Below are positions 43,669 to 52,221 of a stretch of 64,000 nucleotides of DNA, in pieces. The notes below the pieces were generated by a model. It did not search any database, was not told the origin of the DNA, and worked only from the letters and a program-made list of their open reading frames with translations. The DNA is taken from assembly GCA_013298845.1 (NCBI GenBank), contig JAAFJN010000005.1:1-64000 (forward strand). Reading direction: 5' to 3'. The stretch's first letter is position 1. Each line of letters opens with the position of its first letter. The translations under genes and the position numbers were made by a program. Source of the stretch: Chitinophagales bacterium. Lineage in GTDB: Bacteria; Bacteroidota; Bacteroidia; Chitinophagales; Saprospiraceae.

Positions 43669-43818
43669 CGTTTTGATGCTACAAAGGTAAAAGCCCTATT
43701 TCGCACTGTAACCGACACTTTTGCAGTGGATTTTGGCACTTTTTTGCGTTTTTTCACCCCGATTCGCTGCATAAGTCACTGTATTTCAAACATTTATCAC
43801 TTTTTCATTTGGTGCAGG
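43669..43818. repeat. Promoter-containing repeat, distal copy
   Basis: Second copy of the 150-bp block, with its TACCTTTG box at 43689-43682 on the minus strand. Both share the exact stretch GTAACCGACACTTTTGCAGT. The rest of the long gap 43336-44360 holds a gene remnant, a hairpin element and a promoter. Confidence 0.85.
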
Positions 43819-43819
43819 T

Positions 43820-43918
43820 TTATTGCACTATAATATCTGTACCTATAATTTCGGTAAGTGCTTGCTTTTGTTGAGTACTTAATTGATTCCATTGGGCTTC
43901 GGATTGGAGGAATCCTAA
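43820..43918 (-). pseudogene. C-terminal remnant of a lost gene
   Basis: On the minus strand, after a stop codon at 43921-43919, the frame reads LGFLQSEAQWNQLSTQQKQ then ALTEIIGTDIIVQ and stops at 43820. This looks like the natural end of a helical protein, but no start codon or body is present. It directly abuts the distal promoter repeat, as if the rest of the gene had been replaced. Confidence 0.4.
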
Positions 43919-43958
43919 TTAAAGTAATAATGTAATAATGACTGTAATCATGGCAAGT

Positions 43959-44042
43959 AAAATTTTGTGTAGTGAACTTCGACTCCGCGGGGTTTGTGCA
44001 CAAAATTTTAGGATACTTCCCCATATTGTGATGCACAAAACC
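43959..44042. repeat. Overlapping hairpins related to the 25.4-kb terminator loop
   Basis: AAAATTTTGTG (43959-43969) is the exact reverse complement of CACAAAATTTT (43999-44009). A second, exclusive pairing joins GGTTTGTGCA (43991-44000) to TGCACAAAACC (44032-44042). ACTTCGACTCCG at 43976-43987 and the GGTTTTGTGC arm recur inside the terminator at 25411-25506 in inverted orientation. Confidence 0.65.
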
Positions 44043-44116
44043 TTGCGACGCTCAGTTTAAATAAAGTTTGTTTAATTTTTTTTCAAAAAAAAACGCACTA
44101 AGTTCAACAAAAAAAA

Positions 44117-44124
44117 TATCTTTG
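44117..44124 (+). promoter_or_regulatory. TAnnTTTG promoter box with a long leader
   Basis: TATCTTTG on the plus strand, 236 bases before the ATG at 44361. No other box is seen closer to that gene. Confidence 0.45.
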
Positions 44125-44360
44125 CACAAGTATTCGATTGTTGGTAATAGTGTGTCGTTCCTGATTGTGATACAAAGGTGGGGGTGTAATTCGGCCAGCA
44201 TACCGACAGTTTTATATACCTTTTTATTCGGTTTTTACAACTTTCCGGAGTTTGCCAATCGAGTAAATAATTACTAATCAATACTTTACAACAAAACAAC
44301 CTATATTTCTCTGGTCGCGAAACGGCCATTATTTTTTCATTTTTCCTTCATTTTTCTCAC

Positions 44361-45845
44361 ATGTTAGTAAAAAGTCTTAATGAAATTGCTCCTCTGATTG
44401 GTGAACGGGTACCCGAAGCCCGTAAAATTCTTGGTTTTTTATGCAAGGGTAAATTGGAAATTATGGCCATTTATGACCACTTTCAAGACCACGTACACCC
44501 CAGCGTAGAAGCCGCCGCCGAAGCCATTCCGGATATGGGGCTTACCAGTTTTAAAAAATACGGTGCTAAACTATTGGTTTATCTGCGCCAAATGGTGCCT
44601 ATGATGATTGAACCGGATGATGATAGTATAGAATCAATTATTTATGATAATGCACTTGTGAAAATACTGGATGCATTTCGTTGTCGCCATACTTCTCGAA
44701 TCGTGGCCGAAAGTGCCTACGAAAGAGCTATGGCACAAGAACAAGCGGCCTTTGCATTAGACGCAGTAAAAAGTTTAATGCGCTGCACGGCAACACTAGG
44801 CGGTAACAGGAAAAAAGAATTTCAGGAGTTGTGGGAATTAAATAAACAACTGACTGAATTTGCTACAGTTCAGCAAAAAAGTTATGATATGACATTAGAA
44901 AATGCCTTTTACAAATCAATAAAAAAAGTTGTTGACAAGGAACGATTACAATACCTTAAAAAAGTAGAAGCAGACTTAAAATTGCACATAGGAAAAGTAG
45001 ATTCATTTCCTTATCATAATAATTACTATAACATATCTTTTGATTACTACTTCTCAAGTGCTTCGTATGAGAACGCTTACACTAATGCTAAAGAAGCACT
45101 TTTATATGCTGAAAAACGTCCTAAATATGCTTCAGATTTAATCGTACTTACTTATCTACGCCTTTGCTACTGCTGCGCCATGCTTGCCCAATATGAAAAA
45201 GGGGAACATCACCTGACACAAAGCCTAAAATACGGTGAAGTAGGTACCATCAATTGGTTTTCCAGCCTTGAAGTGGGTTATTACCTCTACATGCGCGCCG
45301 GCAACACCGAAAAAGCCGCCGAAATATACCTGAAAGCCACCCGCCACAAAAAATTTATCAACCTCTCAGACGCTACACGCGAAACCTGGTATATTATTGG
45401 CGCATACCTGTACATTCGGTTGGCAGCCGCCGGAAAACCAATACTCAAACAGTTCCCCGTTTATAAAGCCACTAAATTCCAAAACGATATTTCCCATTAT
45501 CAGTTCGATAAAGGTGGCCTGAACGCCGCCGCCCTCATCGCGGGGCTACTGCTGACCCACCTCGAAGGACAAAAAGATAAAATCGTGGATCGCATTGATG
45601 CCCTGGAAAAATACCGCGAGCGTTATCTGCTTGAAGGGCATACACCCCGCACGGCATTGCTGCTCAAAATTTACCTCCACATGGCGCGTTCCGGGTTCCA
45701 ACGCCGGTTGTACGGTGAAAAATTAACCGAATACAAAACCGAACTGGCAGCCATAACGCCGGAATCATTTGAGTGGGAAATTATTCCGGGAGAACAAATT
45801 ATTGAATTCATGGAACAATTGGAACAACCGCTGGCTGCGCGGTAG
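44361..45845 (+). CDS. Helical-repeat protein of unknown function
   Basis: 494 residues without a signal or membrane segments. It begins LVKSLNEIAPLIGERVPEARKILGFLCKGK and contains TPR-like helical pairs near 230-340 (ASYENAYTNAKEALLYAEKRP, EKGEHHLTQSLKYGEVG). It is not recognised as a named family. Composition changes within the gene: bases about 44600-45200 are AT-rich, whereas from about 45240 the codon use is GC-rich like the rest of the chromosome, as if two segments of different origin had been joined. It resembles the protein at 28565-29953 in size and build only. Confidence 0.7.
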   Translation: MLVKSLNEIAPLIGERVPEARKILGFLCKGKLEIMAIYDHFQDHVHPSVEAAAEAIPDMGLTSFKKYGAKLLVYLRQMVPMMIEPDDDSIESIIYDNALVKILDAFRCRHTSRIVAESAYERAMAQEQAAFALDAVKSLMRCTATLGGNRKKEFQELWELNKQLTEFATVQQKSYDMTLENAFYKSIKKVVDKERLQYLKKVEADLKLHIGKVDSFPYHNNYYNISFDYYFSSASYENAYTNAKEALLYAEKRPKYASDLIVLTYLRLCYCCAMLAQYEKGEHHLTQSLKYGEVGTINWFSSLEVGYYLYMRAGNTEKAAEIYLKATRHKKFINLSDATRETWYIIGAYLYIRLAAAGKPILKQFPVYKATKFQNDISHYQFDKGGLNAAALIAGLLLTHLEGQKDKIVDRIDALEKYRERYLLEGHTPRTALLLKIYLHMARSGFQRRLYGEKLTEYKTELAAITPESFEWEIIPGEQIIEFMEQLEQPLAAR

Positions 45846-45853
45846 CCAATAGG

Positions 45854-46768
45854 CTAAAACAAACTCCCCTGCTCCCCCGGCGATTTTATCAATTCCGGGC
45901 CGCGCAAAATCGCCGCCGGTATATGCCGCCGGAATTGTTCGGTCACGTACAGCGCCAAATCAGGGGCGAGCAAGTTATCCGGCTCGTGCGAAAAAAAATA
46001 AACCGTTTCCAAACCCGCTTCTACCCACGTGCGCACGCGCTGCACCCAGGCATCTACGCGGGTGTAATCGGTGGGGTGCAGGCCGTTGCCCACAAAACGA
46101 AACATCGCGCAGTTGTTGGTCAATTGCGAATGGCACACGTCGCGACGGCCCGCGACATCGGTGATGATGCTGGCCACGCTCATTTCTTCCAACAAGTCAA
46201 AAAACGCCGCTCCGGCGCCGCTGTTGTCAAAAAATGCTTCGTGGCGCACTTCTACCGCTAAAGGGATATAGGGCGGCCATTTTTCCAAAAAACGCCGCAA
46301 CAAAGGCAAATATTTGGGTTCAAAATAAGGTGGTAATTGCAAAAAACAATACCCCATTTTGGGACCAAACTGGCGCATTTGTTCAAAAAACACCCTTAGT
46401 TCGGTACTGGAAACGCCCAAATCGCGGGCGTGGCTGATGGTTTGGGGAACTTTGGGACAAAAGCGAAAATCGTCGGGGGTTTCGTCGCACCAACGCTGTA
46501 CCGTGGCCGTATCGGGAATGCGGTAGTGGGTGGTATTATGCTCAATGGTGTTGAACTGCTTGCCGTATGCCTTCAGGAAATCGCGTTCTTTGGTAGCAAC
46601 GGGGTACCACTTACCCACCCATTCTTTCATATTATAACCCGTTGGCCCGATATAAATGCGCACGGGTTGGTGTTGGTGCAGGCGATGCAGCAAACTGGCG
46701 TTGCCGGGGGCATCGGGGCGGAGGGTAAAATCTACATTATTGATGTCCGAGCGTTTTCCGAACTCCAT
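45854..46768 (-). CDS. DUF72 (YecE-like) family protein
   Basis: The motifs of DUF72 are clear: IYIGPTGYNMKEWVGKWYP, QFNTIEHNTTHYRIP, FRFCPKVPQTISHARDL, MGYCFLQLPPYFEP and LAVEVRHEAFF. The fold is a TIM barrel; the biochemical role of the family is not established. 304 residues, cytoplasmic. It converges with the preceding gene with a small inverted repeat (TAGCCAATAGGCTA, about 45843-45856) between the stops, and has its own promoter box. Confidence 0.9.
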   Translation of the reverse strand: MEFGKRSDINNVDFTLRPDAPGNASLLHRLHQHQPVRIYIGPTGYNMKEWVGKWYPVATKERDFLKAYGKQFNTIEHNTTHYRIPDTATVQRWCDETPDDFRFCPKVPQTISHARDLGVSSTELRVFFEQMRQFGPKMGYCFLQLPPYFEPKYLPLLRRFLEKWPPYIPLAVEVRHEAFFDNSGAGAAFFDLLEEMSVASIITDVAGRRDVCHSQLTNNCAMFRFVGNGLHPTDYTRVDAWVQRVRTWVEAGLETVYFFSHEPDNLLAPDLALYVTEQFRRHIPAAILRGPELIKSPGEQGSLF

Positions 46769-46804
46769 GAAACAGCGATTTAATTTTCTTTAATACAGGT
46801 TTGA

Positions 46805-46812
46805 CAAATTTA
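46805..46812 (-). promoter_or_regulatory. TAnnTTTG promoter box of the DUF72 gene
   Basis: TAAATTTG on the minus strand, 36 bases before the ATG at 46768. The rest of the gap to 47033 shows nothing I can name. Confidence 0.5.
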
Positions 46813-47032
46813 AGCACGTTCAAACGGGTTGAATGCTTATTTTTGTCAGGAAAAATAAAACTTAATGGCGTTGATCAGGCCAAAGTCCAGCGCAAGGCCG
46901 ATCAAAAGTCGTCAATTTTTACGATAAGGGAAATTTTTTCGTTTGTTCTCAAATTTTATCACTTCATTTGTCCTTCGAATCGGGTAAAAAACCTGGTTTT
47001 CAGTTGACCAATGTTTTGAACTTAGCCAACCG

Positions 47033-49849
47033 ATGTCTCGTATGAAGCACGTTTACAAATTACTTACATTCACTGTTTTAGCACTATTCTTCACTACATC
47101 GCTGCTCGCCCAAAGTACCATTAAGGGCAAAGTAGTGGATGCCGAAACCGGAGAAGAACTCATTGGTGCCGCCGTTGTTATTCAGGGCGGTACGGGAGGG
47201 GCTAACACCGACTACAACGGGGAGTTTACCGTAAAAGTAGCCACTTTCCCGGTCCGCCTCAAAATCACGTACACGGGTTACAACCCCGAAGAATTGACCG
47301 TAAACGAGGCTACCCAACGCCTCGACGTTCGCCTCAATTCCAGTTCGATCATGATTGATGAATTGGTGATTAAAGGCCAACGGATTGATGACAAACAAAA
47401 AGCCGCGCCATTAACCGTAGAAAACTTGGATGCCATTGCCATCAAAGAAACCGCCGCCGTTAGTTTTTACAATGGCCTGGGCAACCTCAAAGGCGTGGAT
47501 ATGACCACGGCGTCGTTGGGTTTTACGGTCATTAACACCCGTGGTTTTAACTCTACCAGCCCGGTGCGCTCCCTGCAAATTATTGACGGGGTAGATAACC
47601 AGGCTCCGGGCCTCAACTTTTCGTTGGGTAATTTCGTTGGCGCAAGCGATCTGGACGTTAATAAGGTAGACCTGGTGGTGGGTGCCTCTTCGTCGTTTTA
47701 CGGCCCTAACGCTTTTAACGGGGTTATTTCGATGGAAACGAAAAATCCGTTTATCCATAAGGGTTTATCGGTGTCGCTCAAAACGGGCGAACGCAACCTG
47801 CTCGAAGGCGCCTTACGCTGGGCCGATGCCATTAATAATAAGGCCGGTAAACCGTTTATGGCCTACAAAATCAATATGTTTGGTTTGCGCGCCGATGACT
47901 GGGTAGCCGATAATTACGACCCGGTAACGGGCACCGAAGGGAACCAGGTTTTTACCGATATTTCTAAAAATCCCGGTCGTTACAACGCAGTTAATATTTA
48001 CGGTGACGAACCCAATCCCACGTACAACTTCTCTACATTGTTCGATAGCCGGGCTGGCCTCAACTCTTTTAGCCGCACGGGCTACCGCGAAGTGGACCTG
48101 GTGGATTACGACACCCGCAACCTGAAAGCCGGAGCAGCCTTGCACTTCCGCACCAACCCCTCCAAAGATTTTGAATCGCCGGAGTTGATTATTGCTTCCA
48201 ACTTTGGGGCAGGTACCACGGTTTACCAGGGCGATAACCGTTTTAGTTTGCGCAATTTGTTGTTTTTCCAAAACCGCATTGAGTTCCGCAAACGCGATAA
48301 ATATTTCATTCGGGTGTACGGTACCAACGAAGACGCGGGCGACTCTTACGACCCGTATTTCACGGCTTTGTTGATGCAACGGGCGCAAAAATCGGCGGGA
48401 CAATGGAGATCCGATTACGAACTTTGGTGGACGAGCAATAGTTTGGGTGCAGTTTTCAAAAGGATGAAAGAAATGGGTTATGGCACCACTGGCACCGATC
48501 CTGCATCGCTCAGCCAATGGCAGGTGGACAACGCTGATTGGTTAGCCGAACAACACGCTCAAGCCGCTGCTCACGCCAGCCGCGCTAATAACAATACCAG
48601 TACGCCCGATTTTTATGCACCGGGTACAGCGCGTTTCGATTCTTTATTCAATGCTATTACTTCCCGGAAAAATACCGAAGGCGGTACGCGCTTTTTTGAT
48701 AAATCCGCGTTGTACCACGCCCACGGGGAGTACCGTTTCAGTTCCAAGTTTTTTGACGATGTCCGCGTTGGGGCCAATGGCCGTATGTATCGCCCGGTAT
48801 CGGAAGGTACGATTTTTAGCGATAGTATCAGCCGGATTACCAATTTGGAATTTGGGGCGTACACGGGTGCCGAAAAACAAGTGGGCAAATTCCGGTTTTC
48901 GGCGACCGTTCGGGTGGATAAAAACCAAAATTTCAACTGGTTGGCCACGCCCGCCGCATCGGTAGTGTGGCAGCCCCGCGAACAAGACTATATCCGATTG
49001 TCGTTTTCATCGGCCATTCGTAACCCAACCTTGACCGACCAATACCTGAACCTGCGCGTTGGTCCGGCTACTTTGGTGGGTAACCTGAATGGTTTTGACA
49101 GTTTAATTACGCTCGAATCGTTTGCCGAATACCGCAAAGATCTTTTCCCCGATCGCAATCGTTTGAAATACCTTAATTTGGCACCAATACGGCCAGAAAA
49201 AGTGCAAACGATTGAATTAGGCTATCGCACTACGCTGTTCAAAAAATTATACGTGGATGCGGGATACTATTTTAATATTTACAGAGACTTCATCGGGTAT
49301 AATATTGGTCTTACGCTGGATTTCATAGAGCCTATTGGCTTCCCCGATTACAGCACATTGGAAGTATGGCGGGTAGCGTCTAACGCTTCCCAAACGGTAA
49401 CTACCCAGGGGTTTGCTTTGGGGCTGAACTATTATTTCCTCGATTACTTTATGGTGCAGGGGAATTACAGTTATAACCGCCTGAATACGGCCGAAACCGA
49501 CCCGATTGTTCCGGCATTTAACACCCCGGAGCACAAGTTTAACCTGGGCTGGTCGGCGCGTGATATTCCGTTGGGTTTGGGCAGCCGCAAAAACGTGTGG
49601 GGCTTTAATATCAACTACAAATGGATCGAAGGATTTGTTTTTGAAGGGTCGCCGCAGTTTACGGGCCAAATCCCAACGTATTCGTTGCTGGACGCTCAAA
49701 TCAACTGCACCATCCCACGGATTAACTCGACCATCAAATTGGGTGCCGCCAACTTGTTAAACAACCAACAATTCCAGGTGTACGGTGGCCCAAGAATTGG
49801 CCGAATGGCTTACCTTAGCTTACTGTATAATTTTCAAAAGAAAAACTAA
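47033..49849 (+). CDS. TonB-dependent receptor
   Basis: Signal peptide KHVYKLLTFTVLALFFTTSLLAQ; the start may be the first ATG (47033) or the second (47042). Residues 28-105 are a carboxypeptidase-regulatory-like domain (KGKVVDAETGEELIGAAVVIQ). A plug follows (VINTRGFNSTSPVRSLQIIDG ... FYGPNAFNGVISMETKNPF), then a large barrel ending LLYNFQKKN. It imports a ligand through the outer membrane with TonB energy. The secreted hydrolase gene begins 43 bases later, so the receptor may take up its product or partner with it. Confidence 0.93.
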   Translation: MSRMKHVYKLLTFTVLALFFTTSLLAQSTIKGKVVDAETGEELIGAAVVIQGGTGGANTDYNGEFTVKVATFPVRLKITYTGYNPEELTVNEATQRLDVRLNSSSIMIDELVIKGQRIDDKQKAAPLTVENLDAIAIKETAAVSFYNGLGNLKGVDMTTASLGFTVINTRGFNSTSPVRSLQIIDGVDNQAPGLNFSLGNFVGASDLDVNKVDLVVGASSSFYGPNAFNGVISMETKNPFIHKGLSVSLKTGERNLLEGALRWADAINNKAGKPFMAYKINMFGLRADDWVADNYDPVTGTEGNQVFTDISKNPGRYNAVNIYGDEPNPTYNFSTLFDSRAGLNSFSRTGYREVDLVDYDTRNLKAGAALHFRTNPSKDFESPELIIASNFGAGTTVYQGDNRFSLRNLLFFQNRIEFRKRDKYFIRVYGTNEDAGDSYDPYFTALLMQRAQKSAGQWRSDYELWWTSNSLGAVFKRMKEMGYGTTGTDPASLSQWQVDNADWLAEQHAQAAAHASRANNNTSTPDFYAPGTARFDSLFNAITSRKNTEGGTRFFDKSALYHAHGEYRFSSKFFDDVRVGANGRMYRPVSEGTIFSDSISRITNLEFGAYTGAEKQVGKFRFSATVRVDKNQNFNWLATPAASVVWQPREQDYIRLSFSSAIRNPTLTDQYLNLRVGPATLVGNLNGFDSLITLESFAEYRKDLFPDRNRLKYLNLAPIRPEKVQTIELGYRTTLFKKLYVDAGYYFNIYRDFIGYNIGLTLDFIEPIGFPDYSTLEVWRVASNASQTVTTQGFALGLNYYFLDYFMVQGNYSYNRLNTAETDPIVPAFNTPEHKFNLGWSARDIPLGLGSRKNVWGFNINYKWIEGFVFEGSPQFTGQIPTYSLLDAQINCTIPRINSTIKLGAANLLNNQQFQVYGGPRIGRMAYLSLLYNFQKKN

Positions 49850-49892
49850 GTACATCACAAATATTATCATTTTATAAACTTTTCTGCATTTC

Positions 49893-51437
49893 ATGAAAAA
49901 ATTTACTTTTCTATGCATGATGGTGGCCTTTAGTGTTACCGTGTTAACGGCACAGGTACGCTACATGGACCAGGTATTTTCGCAAGCATCAACCACAACT
50001 ACTGTTTACGGTAATAACTACACAGTAATTACTTTATCACAAATTGGCCACACGGCTCCGTTGCCACAACGCGTAGATATTTATCAGCCCGTAGGTGATA
50101 CTGCCACCAATCGTCCGTTGATTATTTACCTGCACACCGGTAACTTTTTGCCTATTTCGGTCAATGGTTCTTGCGGTGGTACCATCACCGACTCTTCCAA
50201 CGTTGAGTTTGCCAGCCGCCTCGCTAAAATGGGTTACGTTGTAGCCGTGGCGACTTACCGCCAAGGCTGGCGCCCCGATTTGCCACAGGAGTTGCTCAAG
50301 CGTTTCACATTGATTAACGCGGCTTATCGCGGGGTTCAGGACGTGCGTTCTTGCATTCGTTTCTTCCGCAAAACGGTAGCCGAGCAAGGCAACCCATTTG
50401 GTATTGATCCCAATAAAGTAGTAGTTTGGGGCCAGGGCACCGGTGGTTATGTGTCACTTGCCGCCGGATACCTCAACACGTACAACGAAATCCTGACCAC
50501 TTCGGACCCGAATAAATTCCTGCTTCCAACGGCAGCGGGTAATATCCCGATGGTTATCCCAACTTACAACGGCGACGTAAATGGTTTCCCACCGGCTCCG
50601 CTTACCGTTTGTACGGTTGACGCTGCTTATGCGGCAGCCACTGGTTTCCCGGTAGGTGATACTTTGTGCACACCACAAAATCCTGGCTACCCGTCTAACT
50701 TTAACCTGTGCGTAAACATGGGCGGTGCCCTCGGTGACAGCACGTGGTTGGATGCCGGTGAAATGCCTTTGATTTCGTACCACGTTCCTACGGACAATTT
50801 CGCGCCTTGCGAAACAGACATCCTGAACGTGCCTACATTAAATGGTCCTGAACCGGTAGTGGAAGTAACGGGTTCTTGCGGTTTGCAGTCAATTATCGAG
50901 CAAAACGGCAACAACGACATTTTTGACTTTGTTCCGGCGGCACTTGACCCTTACAAAGTGAATGGTTTCAGCGGTTTCCGTCCATTCTCTGGTACACCAG
51001 CCAACTCAAGTTCACCTTGGGAATGGAGAGCAGGTCCAAATCCTCCGGCCCCATCTCCGTTGTCTACTTGTAACAACGACGCCGCCAGCGCCCGTTCTTA
51101 CATTGACACGATCATCGGTTACTTCGCGCCACGCGCTTGCCTTGCTTTGGCATTGGGTTGCGAATTCTCTAAAGTAAACGAGATCAACAGCGCCGAAATC
51201 GGTTTGTCCGTATCTCCGGTACCTGCTACGGATGCGGTGTTCTTCCAAACTAAAGAAGAGCCAATCCGTTCTATTTACGTGTACGACCTCGGTGGCCGCT
51301 TGGTAAAAGCCCACACGGGTATTGACAATAACTCATTCCGCATGGAGCGCAATGTATTGGGCAATGGCCTGTACATCGCCGAATTGCGTTTTGACAAAGG
51401 TGTAGCGCGCCGCCGTATTGTTTTCTCCGGACAATAA
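49893..51437 (+). CDS. Secreted alpha/beta-hydrolase-like protein with T9SS sorting domain
   Basis: Signal peptide MKKFTFLCMMVAFSVTVLTAQ. The body is an alpha/beta-hydrolase fold of the carboxylesterase type (RPLIIYLHTGNF, RGVQDVRSCIRFFRKTV, GIDPNKVVVWGQGTGGY). At the nucleophile elbow the expected G-x-S-x-G reads GQGTG, so the catalytic serine is a glycine and the protein may be a binding protein rather than an enzyme. Residues about 435-514 (VSPVPATDAVFF ... RRRIVFSGQ) are a type A T9SS sorting domain. It is encoded behind a TonB-dependent receptor, probably in one operon. Confidence 0.85.
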   Translation: MKKFTFLCMMVAFSVTVLTAQVRYMDQVFSQASTTTTVYGNNYTVITLSQIGHTAPLPQRVDIYQPVGDTATNRPLIIYLHTGNFLPISVNGSCGGTITDSSNVEFASRLAKMGYVVAVATYRQGWRPDLPQELLKRFTLINAAYRGVQDVRSCIRFFRKTVAEQGNPFGIDPNKVVVWGQGTGGYVSLAAGYLNTYNEILTTSDPNKFLLPTAAGNIPMVIPTYNGDVNGFPPAPLTVCTVDAAYAAATGFPVGDTLCTPQNPGYPSNFNLCVNMGGALGDSTWLDAGEMPLISYHVPTDNFAPCETDILNVPTLNGPEPVVEVTGSCGLQSIIEQNGNNDIFDFVPAALDPYKVNGFSGFRPFSGTPANSSSPWEWRAGPNPPAPSPLSTCNNDAASARSYIDTIIGYFAPRACLALALGCEFSKVNEINSAEIGLSVSPVPATDAVFFQTKEEPIRSIYVYDLGGRLVKAHTGIDNNSFRMERNVLGNGLYIAELRFDKGVARRRIVFSGQ

Positions 51438-51457
51438 TTAACGGGCGTTTTACGCAA

Positions 51458-51500
51458 AAATCCCCCGGCAGCCGTATGGTTGTCGGGGGATTTGTTTTTT
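51458..51500 (+). terminator. Rho-independent terminator after the hydrolase gene
   Basis: AATCCCCCGGCA pairs with TGTCGGGGGATT around CCGTATGG-type loop sequence and is followed by TGTTTTTT. It also faces hemD on the other strand. Confidence 0.85.
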
Positions 51501-51557
51501 GAGGGGGAAAACCTGAAATTAGGTATTCGTTCGCCACGCGATATTTTGCGCAAATAA

Positions 51558-52220
51558 TTAACAACTGCCCAATACCGCCTCGGCGAGTGCCCGTTCGTCG
51601 GGTTCTTTGGCCACTACCACCTCCGGAATACCCAATTCCGCTAAAGCCGCCGCCGTGGTGCCGCCAATGGCCACTATTTTTTGCCCAAAAACGTAAGGAA
51701 ATACCGAAAAATAGGCTTTTGCATTCAACGGACTGGTAAACACCAGGGCTTGGGCGGCCGTCATCTCGGGTGGGTTATTGACGGGCAAATTATCGTACAC
51801 ATTTAACAAAATACATTCAATACTCTCGCCCAAATACGCCCGGATACCCGGTTGCGCGTTGACCGCCCCCGGAAACAGTACCCGGCTTTTTTTGGCGACC
51901 GTAAAAAAGGCTTTTGCCGTTGCCTCGGGGTCGCCGTTCCCGATAAAATCCGGGGTGCGAAAAATGTACCGGTCAATGGCATCGGCGGTGGCGGGACCAA
52001 TGGCACCAATGCGGAGCAACGGCGGGATATTTTTGCCCGGTAAAAAAAACTGGACGGCGTTTTTACTGGTAAAAAACCACCATTCGGCCGGTGGAATTTT
52101 ACTCACCGACAATGGGGTTAATTGCACCAACGACCGGCCTTCTACTTCCCACCCTACCCTTTCGAGCACAACGCGAAACTCCGAATCGTCGGCAACTTCT
52201 CTTGAAATGAACGCTATCAT
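51558..52220 (-). CDS. hemD: Uroporphyrinogen-III synthase
   Basis: 220 residues in the two-lobed HemD arrangement: AFISREVADDSEF at the start, then WWFFTSKNAVQFFL, IGAIGPATADAI, RVLFPGAVNAQPGIRAYL, VFTSPLNAKAYF and KIVAIGGTTAAAL. The family is weakly conserved, but these positions fit. It closes hydroxymethylbilane to uroporphyrinogen III in heme and siroheme synthesis. It lies one base after the PorP/SprF gene on the same strand, an unusual partner, without other heme genes nearby. Confidence 0.88.
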   Translation of the reverse strand: MIAFISREVADDSEFRVVLERVGWEVEGRSLVQLTPLSVSKIPPAEWWFFTSKNAVQFFLPGKNIPPLLRIGAIGPATADAIDRYIFRTPDFIGNGDPEATAKAFFTVAKKSRVLFPGAVNAQPGIRAYLGESIECILLNVYDNLPVNNPPEMTAAQALVFTSPLNAKAYFSVFPYVFGQKIVAIGGTTAAALAELGIPEVVVAKEPDERALAEAVLGSC

Positions 52221-52221
52221 G

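Noticed and set aside
51438-51557. Small antisense frames (about 95 codons) around the terminator
   Set aside because: They run through the terminator stem and the coding end of the hydrolase on the other strand.
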